A stretch of DNA of 64,000 bases from Pseudoips prasinana (Eukaryota > Arthropoda > Insecta > Lepidoptera > Nolidae): NCBI GenBank assembly GCA_951640165.1, contig OX621237.1, positions 310,001 to 374,000 of the forward strand, written 5' to 3'. The notes beneath the pieces were generated by a model. The model saw only the letters and a list, made by a program, of their open reading frames with translations. It was not told the DNA's origin and searched no databases. A program made the position numbers and the translations under genes. Positions 52,750 to 62,730 of the stretch are shown piece by piece (the stretch's first letter is position 1; every line of letters starts with the position of its first letter).

Positions 52750-55482
52750 TCAGTTGAGGGGGGCCCCCGGAGGCTGTCCCATTCGGCTATGGGTAGTTGT
52801 GTCTGCGGCGTTCGCTGTGGCCAGATCCCTCGGGAAGTGGCAGCGGTCTGGGGGGCGGGCGTGGTACGGAGCGATGGTGCGTAGGTGGTCCCAGGATGAG
52901 GTGTCGGCGCGGCGGAACATTTGTTCTGCCAAGCGCCGTACAAAGGCGCCGATCCCTTCCATCCTCAGGTCCCTCTCGATTGTTGCGTTTCTCACGAAGC
53001 GAGGAGCGGCAGCTATGGTCCGAAGCGCCTGGTTCTGTTGGACCTGTAACTTACGCCTGCTCGACTCGCTCGCGAGAGCAAACCAAGCAGGGGCGGCATA
53101 GGTCAGGCGTGTGCGTATGTAGAGTTTGTATACGCACAGCCTGGCCCTGAGAGGGAGAGAGGAACTAAGGATGGGATGGAGCTGCGCCCTCGCGGCGCGT
53201 CCCTTCTGGACAACCTGTGTTACATGGGGGGCCATGCTCAGGTGGTTGTCTATGGTCACCCCCAGGTATTTAATTCTTGGGGACCACTCTACGGTTTCCC
53301 CGTTTATTTTGAGTGGTGGTGGGTGGTGGGAATGGCGGCCCACGATGATGGCTTGTGTCTTTCTCACGTTCACCGACAGCTTCCATTTCTGGAGCCATTC
53401 TGGTAATGCATCCAGGCTGCGTTGTAATTTTACTGCGGCGAAGGAGGCTGACATTGAGGTTGCCATGTATGCCGCGTCATCAGCATACAACGCAAGCCTG
53501 GCATCCGGGAGGACTGGGATGTCGTCGGTGTAACGTGAGTAACACACCGGGGAGAGGCAGCTCCCTTGTGGAACCCCGGCGGTCATCATCCGTACCGCTG
53601 AGACACAGCCGTCCACCACCACTCGGAATTTCCGTTGGGCGAGGAAGCTGGAGATCGTTTTTACTATCCTTCGGGGCGCCGAGGAGGTGGAGAGCTTATA
53701 TATTAAGCCCTCATGCCATACGCGGTCGAACGCCTTTTCCATGTCGAGGAATACTGCAGCGACGTACTCCTGCTTGTTCTTGGCTAGTGCCATGTCGTGC
53801 AGTACCCTCGACAGCTGGAGGGTGGTAGAGTGTTCCGACCGGAACCCATATTGTTCTTCCCGTGGGGTGATGTGTGGAGTTAGGTGCCGCAGCAGGAGTA
53901 CTTCGAACACCTTGGAGGTTGTGGAGAGTAATGTGATCGGCCGATAGCTCTCCGGCTTGAGTATGTTCTTCCCCGGTTTGGGAAGAAGGATGACATGGCC
54001 CAACTTCCAGCAGTCCGGGAATCTGCTTGTCCGGAGGATGCCGTTGTAGAGCCGGGTAAGGGAAGCTATAGTTCTTGGCGGGATGTGGCGCAGGGCGTTG
54101 TTTGTTATCCCGTCTGCGCCGGGAGCTTTCTTCGGCTTCATCCTCCAGATCGCCCGTCGGACTGCTCCCGGGGAAAAGAAGATGGGGTCCTCTGTGGGGG
54201 CTATCGGCGTACTGAAGTACTCTCCAAGGTGTTTCTCCACTGCTGCGGTATGCGCTGCGTCTGTGGTCGGGTTCGGTCGGAATTGGCGTTCGAGATGCTC
54301 GGCGAAGATCTCCGCGCGGTCCTCCGCGCGGTATCTCGGCGTCCCGTCCGCGTGTAAAAGCGGCCTGATGGGAGGAGGGGCGTTTGCCAGCCGGCGGCAC
54401 AATCTGTGTATTGCCGGCAGGTCATTTCCGGCGGCTATATTTGTTATAGCGTCCTCCCAACTGGTGTCGTTAAAGCGGCCCATCTCGGTCTTAACCCTTT
54501 CAGCAAGTCGGTTGAGGCTGGTCTTGAGTGTGGGGCATCTGGTTGTTTGCCACCTCTTGCGCACCTCCCTTTTTTCCAAAAGGAGTCGCCTTAGTGAGGT
54601 GGGCAGAGGTGGTCTACGCGCTGTGGGCAGGGCCGTGCTGGTAGCAGCGTCTAGTCCTGCCTTTATGCTCGTTGCGAGCTCTGCGGCCTGGGTTTCGACA
54701 TCGGTGTCGTTTTGGGTAGACCGAGATGGGGGGCTTCTCTCCAGCTCCCTCGCGAAGATGGTCCAGTCCGTTGTTTTACGTGGCGCTGGGGGGGCTTGTC
54801 GAGCGGTGTCTAGCGGGATGACGACGAGTACCGGCTGGTGGTCTGATAGCAGCTCGTCGTCAATCACCTGCTGGGTGATCTGGCAGCGCAGTCCGCGGTG
54901 TATAAGGATGTCTAGTACCTCCGGCATGAGCGTGATGCAGTCTGGGTAGCGGGTAGGCACTTCTGGGCCGGACACCTTATATCCGCGGGCTTCCGCGATG
55001 TGGAGGAGTCGTCTCCCTGACGTGTTTTCGCACGTAGAGTTCCACGCTGGGTGTTTGGCGTTCAGGTCACCGCCTATGATGGTTGGTTGTGGTGATTCCA
55101 TCATGGCGGTGATGTCCGATGTGTGAAGAGGGGCGCCGGGAGCTTTATACGCGGCGAATATTCGTAGTTGCTCACCGGCGGCGTGGAGTTCTACACCCAG
55201 CGTGTAGAGTGTCTGTAGGTTCGGAGACGTCAGGGGCTGATGGACGACTCGTCGCTTGACGAGTACTGCCAGACCACGTATGCTGCGTCCGTCGCTCGAC
55301 TGCACGTCCTGCCTGTAAACGAGGTATCCTGGGAATTTTATTTTATCTGCAGGTCCCAGGAGCGTCTCGCTTATCAGCGCCACGTCGATGTCCTGTTCCT
55401 GCAGTAGCGGTCGGAGGAGGGCGATCTTCGGTTTTAGACCGCGGGCGTTCCAATGGATCACTCTAATGGCGTTGTGATCCAT
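52750..55482 (-). CDS. Jockey LINE ORF2: endonuclease-reverse transcriptase (910 aa, intact)
   Basis: EEP endonuclease residues ~1-230: WNARG (11-15), SET (38-40), GGDLNAKHPAWN (137-148) and SDHQP (213-217) hold the catalytic set. Linker with KKAPGADGITNNAL (451-464). RT: YRPITLLSTTSK (513), motif A FLDMEKAFDRVWH (578-590), motif B AGVPQGSCLSP (635-645), motif C LYADDAAY (665-672), then INGETVEWSPRIKYLGVTID and thumb. C-terminal CHFPRDLA-like tail (PDRCHFPRDL). It would nick target DNA and prime RT from it. Starts ATGGATCACAACGCC, overlapping the ORF1 stop by 20 bases, which suggests coupled reinitiation. No stop, no shift: plausibly active or recently active. Confidence 0.92.
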   Translation of the reverse strand: MDHNAIRVIHWNARGLKPKIALLRPLLQEQDIDVALISETLLGPADKIKFPGYLVYRQDVQSSDGRSIRGLAVLVKRRVVHQPLTSPNLQTLYTLGVELHAAGEQLRIFAAYKAPGAPLHTSDITAMMESPQPTIIGGDLNAKHPAWNSTCENTSGRRLLHIAEARGYKVSGPEVPTRYPDCITLMPEVLDILIHRGLRCQITQQVIDDELLSDHQPVLVVIPLDTARQAPPAPRKTTDWTIFARELERSPPSRSTQNDTDVETQAAELATSIKAGLDAATSTALPTARRPPLPTSLRRLLLEKREVRKRWQTTRCPTLKTSLNRLAERVKTEMGRFNDTSWEDAITNIAAGNDLPAIHRLCRRLANAPPPIRPLLHADGTPRYRAEDRAEIFAEHLERQFRPNPTTDAAHTAAVEKHLGEYFSTPIAPTEDPIFFSPGAVRRAIWRMKPKKAPGADGITNNALRHIPPRTIASLTRLYNGILRTSRFPDCWKLGHVILLPKPGKNILKPESYRPITLLSTTSKVFEVLLLRHLTPHITPREEQYGFRSEHSTTLQLSRVLHDMALAKNKQEYVAAVFLDMEKAFDRVWHEGLIYKLSTSSAPRRIVKTISSFLAQRKFRVVVDGCVSAVRMMTAGVPQGSCLSPVCYSRYTDDIPVLPDARLALYADDAAYMATSMSASFAAVKLQRSLDALPEWLQKWKLSVNVRKTQAIIVGRHSHHPPPLKINGETVEWSPRIKYLGVTIDNHLSMAPHVTQVVQKGRAARAQLHPILSSSLPLRARLCVYKLYIRTRLTYAAPAWFALASESSRRKLQVQQNQALRTIAAAPRFVRNATIERDLRMEGIGAFVRRLAEQMFRRADTSSWDHLRTIAPYHARPPDRCHFPRDLATANAADTTTHSRMGQPPGAPLN

Positions 55483-56690
55483 TGTATATAGCCATGAACT
55501 CGCTCACCCCGCCCATTATGATGGGCAGTGGGTTCGAACCCTGTTGGAGGGCCCCCAGAATCTCCTGGGCTAGCCGCATTGCCAGCGCTAGGTATTTAGT
55601 AATGTTTGGGGAGGCCAAGATGGTCGCCAACCCCTCTGCGCTAGCTTCTAGCTGGGTATTCTGATGGGGCCCTCCGGGGCCCCTGCGGCTTGGACCTGTA
55701 GCTCGTGTCTGCGAGTCTACAGGCCGCTCTGCGGTTTCGTTGGGCGTCTTGTTTGGGTGAGTGGTCGGTGGGAGTCCTACTTGGGGCTCCGCGGTCTGCT
55801 TGATGATTGAGGAGGCGGTTTCTCGGGTAGCGGGTGCTTTGCCCTTCCTTTTCCCCCGCCGCTTTGTTTTTGGAATTGGAATTCCCCCGCGAACAGTGGG
55901 GGCGTTTGCGGCCGCCATGAGCGAGCCGCTTGTGGCTTCGCCTATCGGGGTCGGCTGCAGCGGGCGTTGGCCGTCCGGTAATTGCACGGTTGCCCTGCTT
56001 TGGGCGATCGTGCCGGCCTTCTTGTTCCGGGTCTCGATCTTGTAGACCCGGCATCTCGCGCTGTTCGCCGGGTGGTCTTCCCCGCAGTTGGCGCAGGTGG
56101 GTGGCTCTTCGCGGGGGCGTGGGCACTCTTTGGCCATGTGCTCACCGCCGCATCGCACGCAGGCAATCGTTCGGTGGCACTGGTGCGATGAGTGCCGGAA
56201 CTTTTGGCAGCGGTGGCACTGTGCGGGCCCCCGCTTGCCTCTCCAGGCTTCAATTTTGACTCCGGGCATACATAGTAGATCCTCTATGTCGTATATGCCC
56301 GGAGTGATGTCTTTGGTGCGCTGTAGAATTGCGAGGAAGATGCACCCGGGTCTCCCTTGTCGGGCCTTGATGTGCCGGATGTATTCCGGCTCATAACCCC
56401 GCTCGCGGAGGTCTAGGGCGATGTCCTCCGGCTCCGTATTTACTGGCAGCCCTCTGATTGCCACCTTTACACTGCGTTCGGCGGGCAGCGAGTAGGAGAA
56501 CCATGATATGTTATCTGACTTCTCCAAGTCAGTCAGATAACGTTGGATAGTCCGATACTCATGGTCCTCCTTTGGCATAAATCGGATGCCCTCTTGGTAA
56601 GGGCGGGCGTGCGGCATGTGTCCAAGTTTCTCCTTCAGAACACGGAAATGGTGGGCCCAGTTTGGGAGGTTTTCAACCACCAGTGGGGGT
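55463..56690 (-). pseudogene. Jockey LINE ORF1, RNA-binding C-terminal part
   Basis: 405 codons from VENLPNWAHHFRVLKEKLGH. An RRM-like region (SVKVAIRGLPVNTEPEDIAL; GRPGCIFLAILQRT) is followed by three zinc knuckles: CHRCQKFRHSSHQC (155-168), CVRCGGEHMAKEC (174-186) and CANCGEDHPANSARC (196-210). Then a basic, Pro-rich tail ending YNGSQRH. This is the Gag-like ORF1 of Jockey, which binds LINE RNA and directs nuclear import. It is joined to the N-terminal part by a one-base shift in a C run at ~56690 (GTGGGGGTATTT on the plus strand). Confidence 0.88.
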
Positions 56691-57579
56691 ATTTGGTATT
56701 TGCGGGTACCCCTCTTGTTGGCAGTGACGACCCTTTCTGGGTCGTGCCACTGGTGGTACCCGGGTCGCTGTCCGCTTGGCTCCTCGGCCTCGCCGCCATG
56801 GCTGCGAATGAGGTGGATGTCGATGGGGTGATTGGTGGAGGGGAGGGCTGGGTGAGCGCGAGTACACGCTGCCGCTTCGCCTCTTCTGCCTCCTCTTCTG
56901 GGCTGCGTTTCCTCCTTGCAGACACGTTGTCCGTCCTTGGAGGTGGTGTAGTGAGCTGTGCCTCCGGAAGTGACTCGACTGAATTCGAGCCTACTCCGGA
57001 GTACACGCTGTGCGACGGTGATTCGGCGCGGGAACTGGCTGGTGTGGGCGAGAACAGACCCTCGTTTCTGGTCAGTTCATCGCCCAAGCATAGATCAGGC
57101 ATGGATAGGCCTCTTGCGAGGTCCATTTGCGTTTTTCTCCTCCCTGCGCGCTGGGGGAGGGGTCCGGCGTGTTGCATGCTTGTACCGCTATGGGTCGATG
57201 CGAAGGCGCGGGTGGTAGTTGATGTGGCGGCGCGTGGTGGTACGATAGCGCGCGGCGCGGTAGCACGGGGGGTAGGTGGCAGTGCGGGCGCGGATAGGCG
57301 GATGCCATGCGCGGTAGTTCTGGCGGGTTGGCTCGACCATATTCTGGGAGCTTGCGGCGAGATTGTGCGCGACGCGGGAGGCGCTCGACCCGGTGGGGAG
57401 CGCACAAATATTCGCGAATCGCGCCCGGGCGCGGGGGTACTTGCTTCCGCCGTGAGCCGAGATACCCTTTGACCGGCGTTGGTGTCGGTGGATGTTGGTT
57501 GGCCCTTAGAAGGGCCTTTTGGGGGTTGGTTGCTAGGGGGGTCCCGTGAGGGTCCCGCCCCGCCGCCAACCATTGGCAT
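56635..57579 (-). pseudogene. Jockey LINE ORF1, N-terminal part
   Basis: Starts ATGCCAATGGTTGGC at 57579. A low-complexity Pro/Ser/Thr/Ala-rich domain (SNQPPKGPSKGQPTSTDTNA), then SVYSGVGSNSVESLPEAQLT and the bipartite basic segment SARRKRSPEEEAEEAKRQR, a likely nuclear localisation signal with a helical acidic stretch. After PANTKYPHWW the frame leaves the expected PPLVVENLPNWAHH path and ends at SVF; the correct frame is the 55463-56690 entry. Confidence 0.85.
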
Positions 57580-57920
57580 TTTGTTGTTTTTAGCCCTAAA
57601 AAGGGCTGTTTTCGGTGGGCGTGCTCACCTCCGCGACGATAGGGATGTTCCCGGATTCAGGGCGCCGGCTGGCGCGTTCGTCCGTGCGGAGAGCTGGATC
57701 CTGGTATAGTTTGCTGCTTCGGTTGGTGAACTTCCTAGGCGTAGCACGCAGCAATCCAAGAGAGAGAGAGGTACCGATCAACTCGGCCTTATATAGACAA
57801 AGTCCGACGTGAATCATCACCCATCTTGAAAATTCCTCACACGGCCTCTCGTGACTACGCGTCGTCCACGAGCGCGCTTGAGTAGTCTTCAGGAGCACCA
57901 AGAGACACGGCAAATGCTGG
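57580..57920 (-). promoter_or_regulatory. Jockey LINE 5' UTR / promoter region
   Basis: Lies upstream of ORF1 on the minus strand. Contains CTATATAAGGCC (plus 57786-57797) and a CTCTCTCTCTCTTGG run ~25-35 bp downstream, the spacing of a TATA box and start site. Jockey elements use internal downstream promoters, so a TATA may instead belong to the flanking sequence. Confidence 0.4.
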
Positions 57921-58205
57921 CGATCATAGGATCGCCAGCTCCTACTGCATTAGAGAGCTCACCGTCATCAGATTCATCATCTGCATAAAACACAAACATT
58001 TAATTATCATGGAAACTGCACAAAGTTCACTATTCAGCCGTCCACATCGCACTCAAGCAGGCAATCACTCTCGTAACAGAGATAAATACAGATGGTACTG
58101 AGTCTGAAACCTGACCGGACGAACAGGCTACAAACTAATTATTCACTGATCAATCCGTGTTGCAACTTGGAGCTCACCAAGTGCCTACGGTGATGAACGC
58201 CAAGT
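57921..58205. other. Intergenic, no gene
   Basis: Contains a TGGCGATCATAGGATCGCCA hairpin (57917-57936). No coding frame. Confidence 0.4.
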
Positions 58206-58328
58206 TATAGCAACAAAATCAAGTTAGTTACTACGACAAACGCAACGTTACTGCGACAAACGCAAAGCTATAGCGACAAATGTAAAGTTGTAGGCACAAA
58301 CGTAAAGTTATAGCGACTAACGTCAAGC
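58206..58328. repeat. 20-bp minisatellite (6 units)
   Basis: Six tandem units near TATAGCGACAAACGTAAAGT, each 20 bp except one 3-bp insertion after the first. Units diverge by 10-30%, so the array is old. Confidence 0.85.
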
Positions 58329-59140
58329 ATCACGCCTGAGTGCATAGTACCATAGCGACTAGCACTTTATAACTCATTGACTACACTATTCATGCGAACG
58401 GAGCGCACTTCTGCTGAAGCTAGGTACTCCGGGGCATCAGCCTCGGGAGCTACCACTGGATTGCACCGGCAGCAACCAGCAAGACCTGCCTTCACATGGC
58501 GTATGTGTACTGTAAACAAAATAATATTAAAAGGTTCGGCTGAAACGTAATCAATAGTTGTGCCATTACTCTTAGTACAGGACTTCCTGTGCAACACAAA
58601 GTAGAGACTTCCTGCCAGCTAGCCACGTGCGCCAAATGCACGCCTGCCAGATTAGAAGCTACAGGACTTCAGCCTCGAAGGCAGCCACTGGGCCTTATAC
58701 TAGCCTCTTTCAAACGCATAAAGAATTCATACGTGTAACATGAAACAAAATTAAAAACGTTTAGTTACGCCTAAAAGTAATCTTAGATAGATCATCAGAT
58801 CAAGCGTACCCACTATTATCGCTCTCTACACGGATCATACCAAGAACCGTTCCCATACAACTTGCTTGAACGGCTTGCCCGCTCAAACGATGTATTTCAT
58901 ATGACATATGTATATTGCCAATTGAAATCGATCCCGAACACCGAACTAGAAAAGGCTGCTCTGGGTACTACACGCATCATATACACGCGGATTAAACAAT
59001 GTCCTATGTCCCTATCGGAAAAGTGCTTTAAGTTAAGGTCAACTCTCTTAACGGTACCAACATGATAACGACAAAAGCTTTGCAACGTTTTTAGTACCAC
59101 ATGAGTTTTTTTAGATCGTAGGAGTTATGTTGGCCCGCAC
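58329..59140. other. Unrecognised segment
   Basis: A minus frame (58597-58367) contains GCCRCNPVVAPEADAPEYLA and SAEVRSVRMNSVVNEL. Upstream of VHIRHVK on the minus strand is ATTTTGTTTACAG, which resembles a splice acceptor. A plus frame at 58862-59065 and its antisense have no known similarity. I cannot say whether any of these is a gene. Confidence 0.2.
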
Positions 59141-59144
59141 AATA

Positions 59145-59440
59145 TAATATTTATCTATACAAATAAATAAAATTGAAGTGTCTGTTTGTTATATTGAAAT
59201 AACCGATTTTTACTACATAAATATGAATATATATACGGTACATACTCCAAAATAACATTTTTTACAATTTTTGTCTGTCTGTCTGTCTGTTTGTTCCGGC
59301 TAATCTATGAAATGGCTGGACCGATTTTGACGGGACTTTTATTGGCAGGAAGCTGATGTAATAAGGAGTAACTTAGGCTACTTTTATTTTTGAAAAGTCT
59401 TTTATATTTGGAAAAACAAAAATAAAACAAAATAAACTAA
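59145..59440 (+). repeat. Dispersed repeat with (GTCT)n, Helitron-like
   Basis: TTTATCTATACAAATAAATA, (GTCT)n at 59272-59290, and TGAAATGGCTGGACCGATTT. These are phrases usual in lepidopteran non-autonomous Helitron families. Ends not resolved. Confidence 0.45.
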
Positions 59441-59449
59441 TTAACACGC

Positions 59450-59782
59450 GTGTTATACCTAACCCTAAAAGGATATATGATGACATGCTAATATTACTTG
59501 TACACGTGTAAGCGGCCAGCAACAGGCCGATTCCGCTGACACCACGACCTCGATACCATTAACTGGAAATGCTGCGATGGGGGAAACGCTGACTACGCAC
59601 CACGAGGCAACGACAGGCTACGTGACTGAAGACGGCGTCACTTCGTATCAAGCATCGATCGGGTCGACACTTAGTTAATAATTCTAATTTTAATTTTATT
59701 TTATTGTAATTTCTATCTTGAAATAAAGTAGTGTTAAAGTAATTCGGTTTTTTTTGAGACATTCTCCCGTGGGATACGTATG
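59450..59782 (+). repeat. G2 5' LTR (limits approximate)
   Basis: The stretch just before the primer binding site has AATAAA (59721-59726) and a TGTTAAAGTAATTCGG segment, as in the R region of insect gypsy LTRs. Start not determinable because the 3' LTR is outside the window. Confidence 0.45.
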
Positions 59783-59797
59783 TGGCGCAGTCGGTAC
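59783..59797 (+). promoter_or_regulatory. G2 primer binding site (tRNA-Ser type)
   Basis: TGGCGCAGTCGGTAC matches the primer site of the Drosophila 17.6/297 group, complementary to the 3' end of tRNA-Ser. This places G2 in the gypsy/errantivirus-like lineage of LTR elements. Confidence 0.8.
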
Positions 59798-60136
59798 TAG
59801 GCCCGGGTCACGCGCATCACGGGAACAGCAACCCAAAAATCGTGTTGCTTCGCGATCGCGTCGATAGACTTTCAACGTCGAGCCGGGAACTTCGAACGAG
59901 ACCACGCGGAGAGGAATCCAGACATCGATACCACTCGGAAGAAGCTGAATATGGTCATGTAAGTACGCTGATTTTTACAGTGTTTGCCTACCTATTTCCT
60001 TTCTAAGTTTTTGTAATTTTATTTCACCAAGATTTTCCACCCGAGAAACTCTAGTGTCCCTAGGTTAGTTACTAGTAGTAGGGATAGGGTTTTTGATTCA
60101 AATAGAGATATATCTAATTTAGATCGTTTTAGAAAT

Positions 60137-61117
60137 ATGGCTGACTTCGAAAATATCTACAAAGCATTACGTTTAGTTCCCGAATTTGATGGGAACCCCC
60201 ACGTACTTACTAGATTCATTAGGTTATGCGACCAGTTATGCGCAGAATACGCAACTTCGGAGCTTAACAAGTTAGCCCTTATCAATGGTATTTTAAATAA
60301 GGTCGTAGGACAGGCGGCGCGGTTCATTAATTCGACCGGCATATCGGGCGAATGGACGGATATCCGTAATTCTATTATCAATAATTTTTCCGATCAAAGC
60401 GATGAAACTGCCCTCTACAATGACTTGGCTCTTCTGACGCAGGGATCCAGCACCCCTCAAGAGTTTTATGAACGCTGTCAGAACCTATTTAGCACCATCA
60501 TGACGTATGTATCATTGCATGATAAGGTGCAGACTACTATAGATTCGAAACGTACCCTTTATGAAAAACTAACCTTACAGGCTTATTTACGGGGGCTTAA
60601 AGACCCTCTAGGGTATCGCATCAGGTGTATGCGCCCTGATTCGATAGAGAAAGCCCTTGAGTTCGTACACGAGGAAACTAATACTATATATTTACAAAAT
60701 AGGAATACACAATTTACGGATAGGAAACCCCAATTTCAGGTACCAAATAACTTTGACCGTAATTATAAAATGCCTAATCAGTCTTTTGCTGTGCCCATGC
60801 CACCACCTAGATTGTTAAATTTTAACGCGCCAGGGCCTTCTCACGCCCCAATACTGCTTAGATCCCAACAACCCCAGCATCAACACATGCCTCCTATGAA
60901 TGCGCCGCGTTTTCCATCGCGCACTCAGCAAATGTTTAGTGCACCGGTGCCTGGGTACAACCCACGAAGTGGTGTCTTTAAAATGCCTCATAGAGAACAA
61001 GTTCAAATTTACAATGGTCCCAAACCTATGAGTGGCATTAGCCATGCCGCTACTAGACCAACACCAGTCGGGCAATGGAACTGGGCTAGGCAAGGCAACC
61101 CTCCGCCTAGCAATTAA
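60137..61117 (+). pseudogene. G2 gag
   Basis: 326 codons. MADFENIYKALRLVPEFDGN opens a Gag of the gypsy/17.6 type: a small N-terminal part, the helical capsid (LALINGILNKVVGQAARFIN; DLALLTQGSSTPQEFYERCQ; YEKLTLQAYLRGLKDPLGYR), then a Pro/Gln-rich tail (PPRLLNFNAPGPSHAPILLR) without zinc knuckle, as usual in this lineage. A one-base loss at ~61110 cuts the frame; the acidic Tyr-rich tail continues in the next frame (61105-61388). Confidence 0.85.
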
Positions 61118-61388
61118 AACGCGAGATGTTAATCTTAACGAGTGCTTTAGTTATGACCAATTGTACTACCCTGACTATAACGACTATAACGATACTAGCT
61201 ATAATAACTATGACGAAAGTATTACTGAGTACTATGACCCTAACGGTCAATATCAAGATCAAGAAGCTTCTTACTGTACAGATGTTACTAATGACTATGA
61301 CAACCGTACATCCGAGATTGAGCCGCAACCCCAGCCCTCTACTAGTGAGGATTTTCTGAAAGCTACAATTTCAAAAAGATCAAGGTAG
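61105..61388 (+). pseudogene. G2 gag C-terminal tail in shifted frame
   Basis: Reads KTRDVNLNECFSYDQLYYPD, then Tyr/Asn/Asp-rich sequence ending DFLKATISKRSR. Likely the true C-terminus of Gag before the frameshift mutation. Pol is open in the -1 frame relative to this tail over 61349-61388, so a programmed -1 frameshift between gag and pol is plausible; which heptamer is used I cannot tell. Confidence 0.65.
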
Positions 61389-62728
61389 AAATTAACCTCC
61401 AAACTCAAAGGCAACTACCCTATATACGTATATTGAACCCTCCATTAAATTTCCTAATAGATACAGGAGCAAACCAATCGTTTATCAGCCCAGAAGCAGT
61501 AGAAAATTATTTTTCGCACATTCCTTTAAACTATGATCCGTTTGAGGTAACCAATGTACATGCCACCAGCAGAAATGACTACTCTATTAATTTACCTTGT
61601 TTTAAAGAATTTAATGATCCGGAAGATATAAAACTTTTCATTTACAAATTTCATAATCACTTTGATGGGTTAATAGGCATGGATTTACTTACCAAATGGG
61701 GAGCAAAGCTAGACTTGAAAGAGCTCACTGTTGCCACTAAATTTGCTATAAATCCTATTCAAATATTTAATTCACGAAATTTAAATCTTTATGAGGAAAT
61801 CATACCGGCCCATACCTCTAAACTAATGAAATTGCCTATTAACGCCCCGGATGGCGAAGTTTTAATTGAAAACCAGACAATTTGTAATTGTACGATTATT
61901 GATTGCATTACTAACGTGTCCAATAGCCGCGGCATAGTCGAGGTGGTTAATTCAACCAATAATGATATTGTATTTTCGCTAGACCGCGCTACACAAGCGG
62001 CTGTGTTCAATGTTGAGTTCATGAGCACTAAACAAATGGCGCCACGCGCTAAAGATGTAATTTCCCAGTTGCGCACTGATCATTTAAATACTGAAGAACG
62101 TGCAAATTTAATTACTCTTTGTTCAAAATATTCAGACGTATTTTATATTGAAGGCGAAGCATTATCCTTTAATAATAAAATCAAACATAATATTAGGACA
62201 ACAGATGAAATTCCGATTTTTACTAAAAGCTACCGCTACCCTTTTGTTCATCGCGAGGAAGTCAGTAATCAGATAGAAAAAATGCTAGCACAGGGTATCA
62301 TACGGCCATCGGAGTCCGCATGGAGCTCGCCTATTTGGGTTGTCCCAAAGAAAGCCGATGCTTCGGGGAAGAAAAAGTGGCGATTAGTTGTAGACTTTAG
62401 AAAACTTAATGACAAGACCATTGATGACAAATACCCCATCCCAAACATAACAGATGTTCTTGATAAATTAGGCAAGTGTCAGTATTTTACCACCCTTGAT
62501 CTCGCCTCAGGATTCTATCAGGTAGAAATGAACCCGGAAGACATACCTAAGACAGCTTTTAACGTAGAGCATGGACACTTCGAATTTTTAAGAATGCCAA
62601 TGGGCCTGAAGAACTCGCCCTCAACCTTTCAGCGAGTTATGGATAATGTTCTCAAGGGACTCCAAAATAAGATTTGTCTGGTGTATCTCGATGACATTAT
62701 CGTATTTAGCACTTCCCTTCAGGACTAA
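61389..62728 (+). pseudogene. G2 pol: protease and reverse transcriptase
   Basis: The frame is open from ~61349; no Met is needed because Pol is made by frameshifting. Protease: FLIDTGANQSFIS (active-site D-T-G) and GLIGMDLL. RT: IIRPSESAWSSPIWVVPKK, WRLVVDFRKLNDKT, TTLDLASGFYQVEM (motif A), FLRMPMGLKNSPSTFQRVMD (motif B), VYLDDIIVFS (motif C). Ends at a stop after SLQD (62726-62728), where a small deletion removes the few residues that normally follow and shifts the frame; similarity continues at 62731. Confidence 0.9.
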
Positions 62729-62730
62729 CC

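Larger units (their letters stand above)
52229..57800 (-). mobile_element. Nearly full-length Jockey LINE
   Basis: On the minus strand: 5' UTR from ~57800, ORF1 (57579-55463, one frameshift), ORF2 (55482-52750, intact), a ~500-bp 3' UTR (with a CTGCCCGTATTTACGGGCAG palindrome near 52516) and two AATAAA signals at 52235-52290. GC-rich coding (unlike the AT-rich host DNA) gives long antisense open frames, which are not genes. The 5' limit is uncertain: a CTATATAAG motif at 57788-57797 may mark the promoter. The least decayed LINE in the window. Confidence 0.9.

Noticed and set aside
52754..57549. Many long plus-strand ORFs (up to 309 codons) opposite the Jockey LINE
   Set aside because: Antisense shadows of GC-rich LINE coding sequence; codon content and motifs support only the minus strand.
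58206..58328. CRISPR-like array
   Set aside because: Continuous 20-bp tandem units without spacers, in a eukaryotic repeat context.
59696..59905. ORF at the G2 LTR/leader junction
   Set aside because: Overlaps the primer binding site on the antisense strand; no domain.
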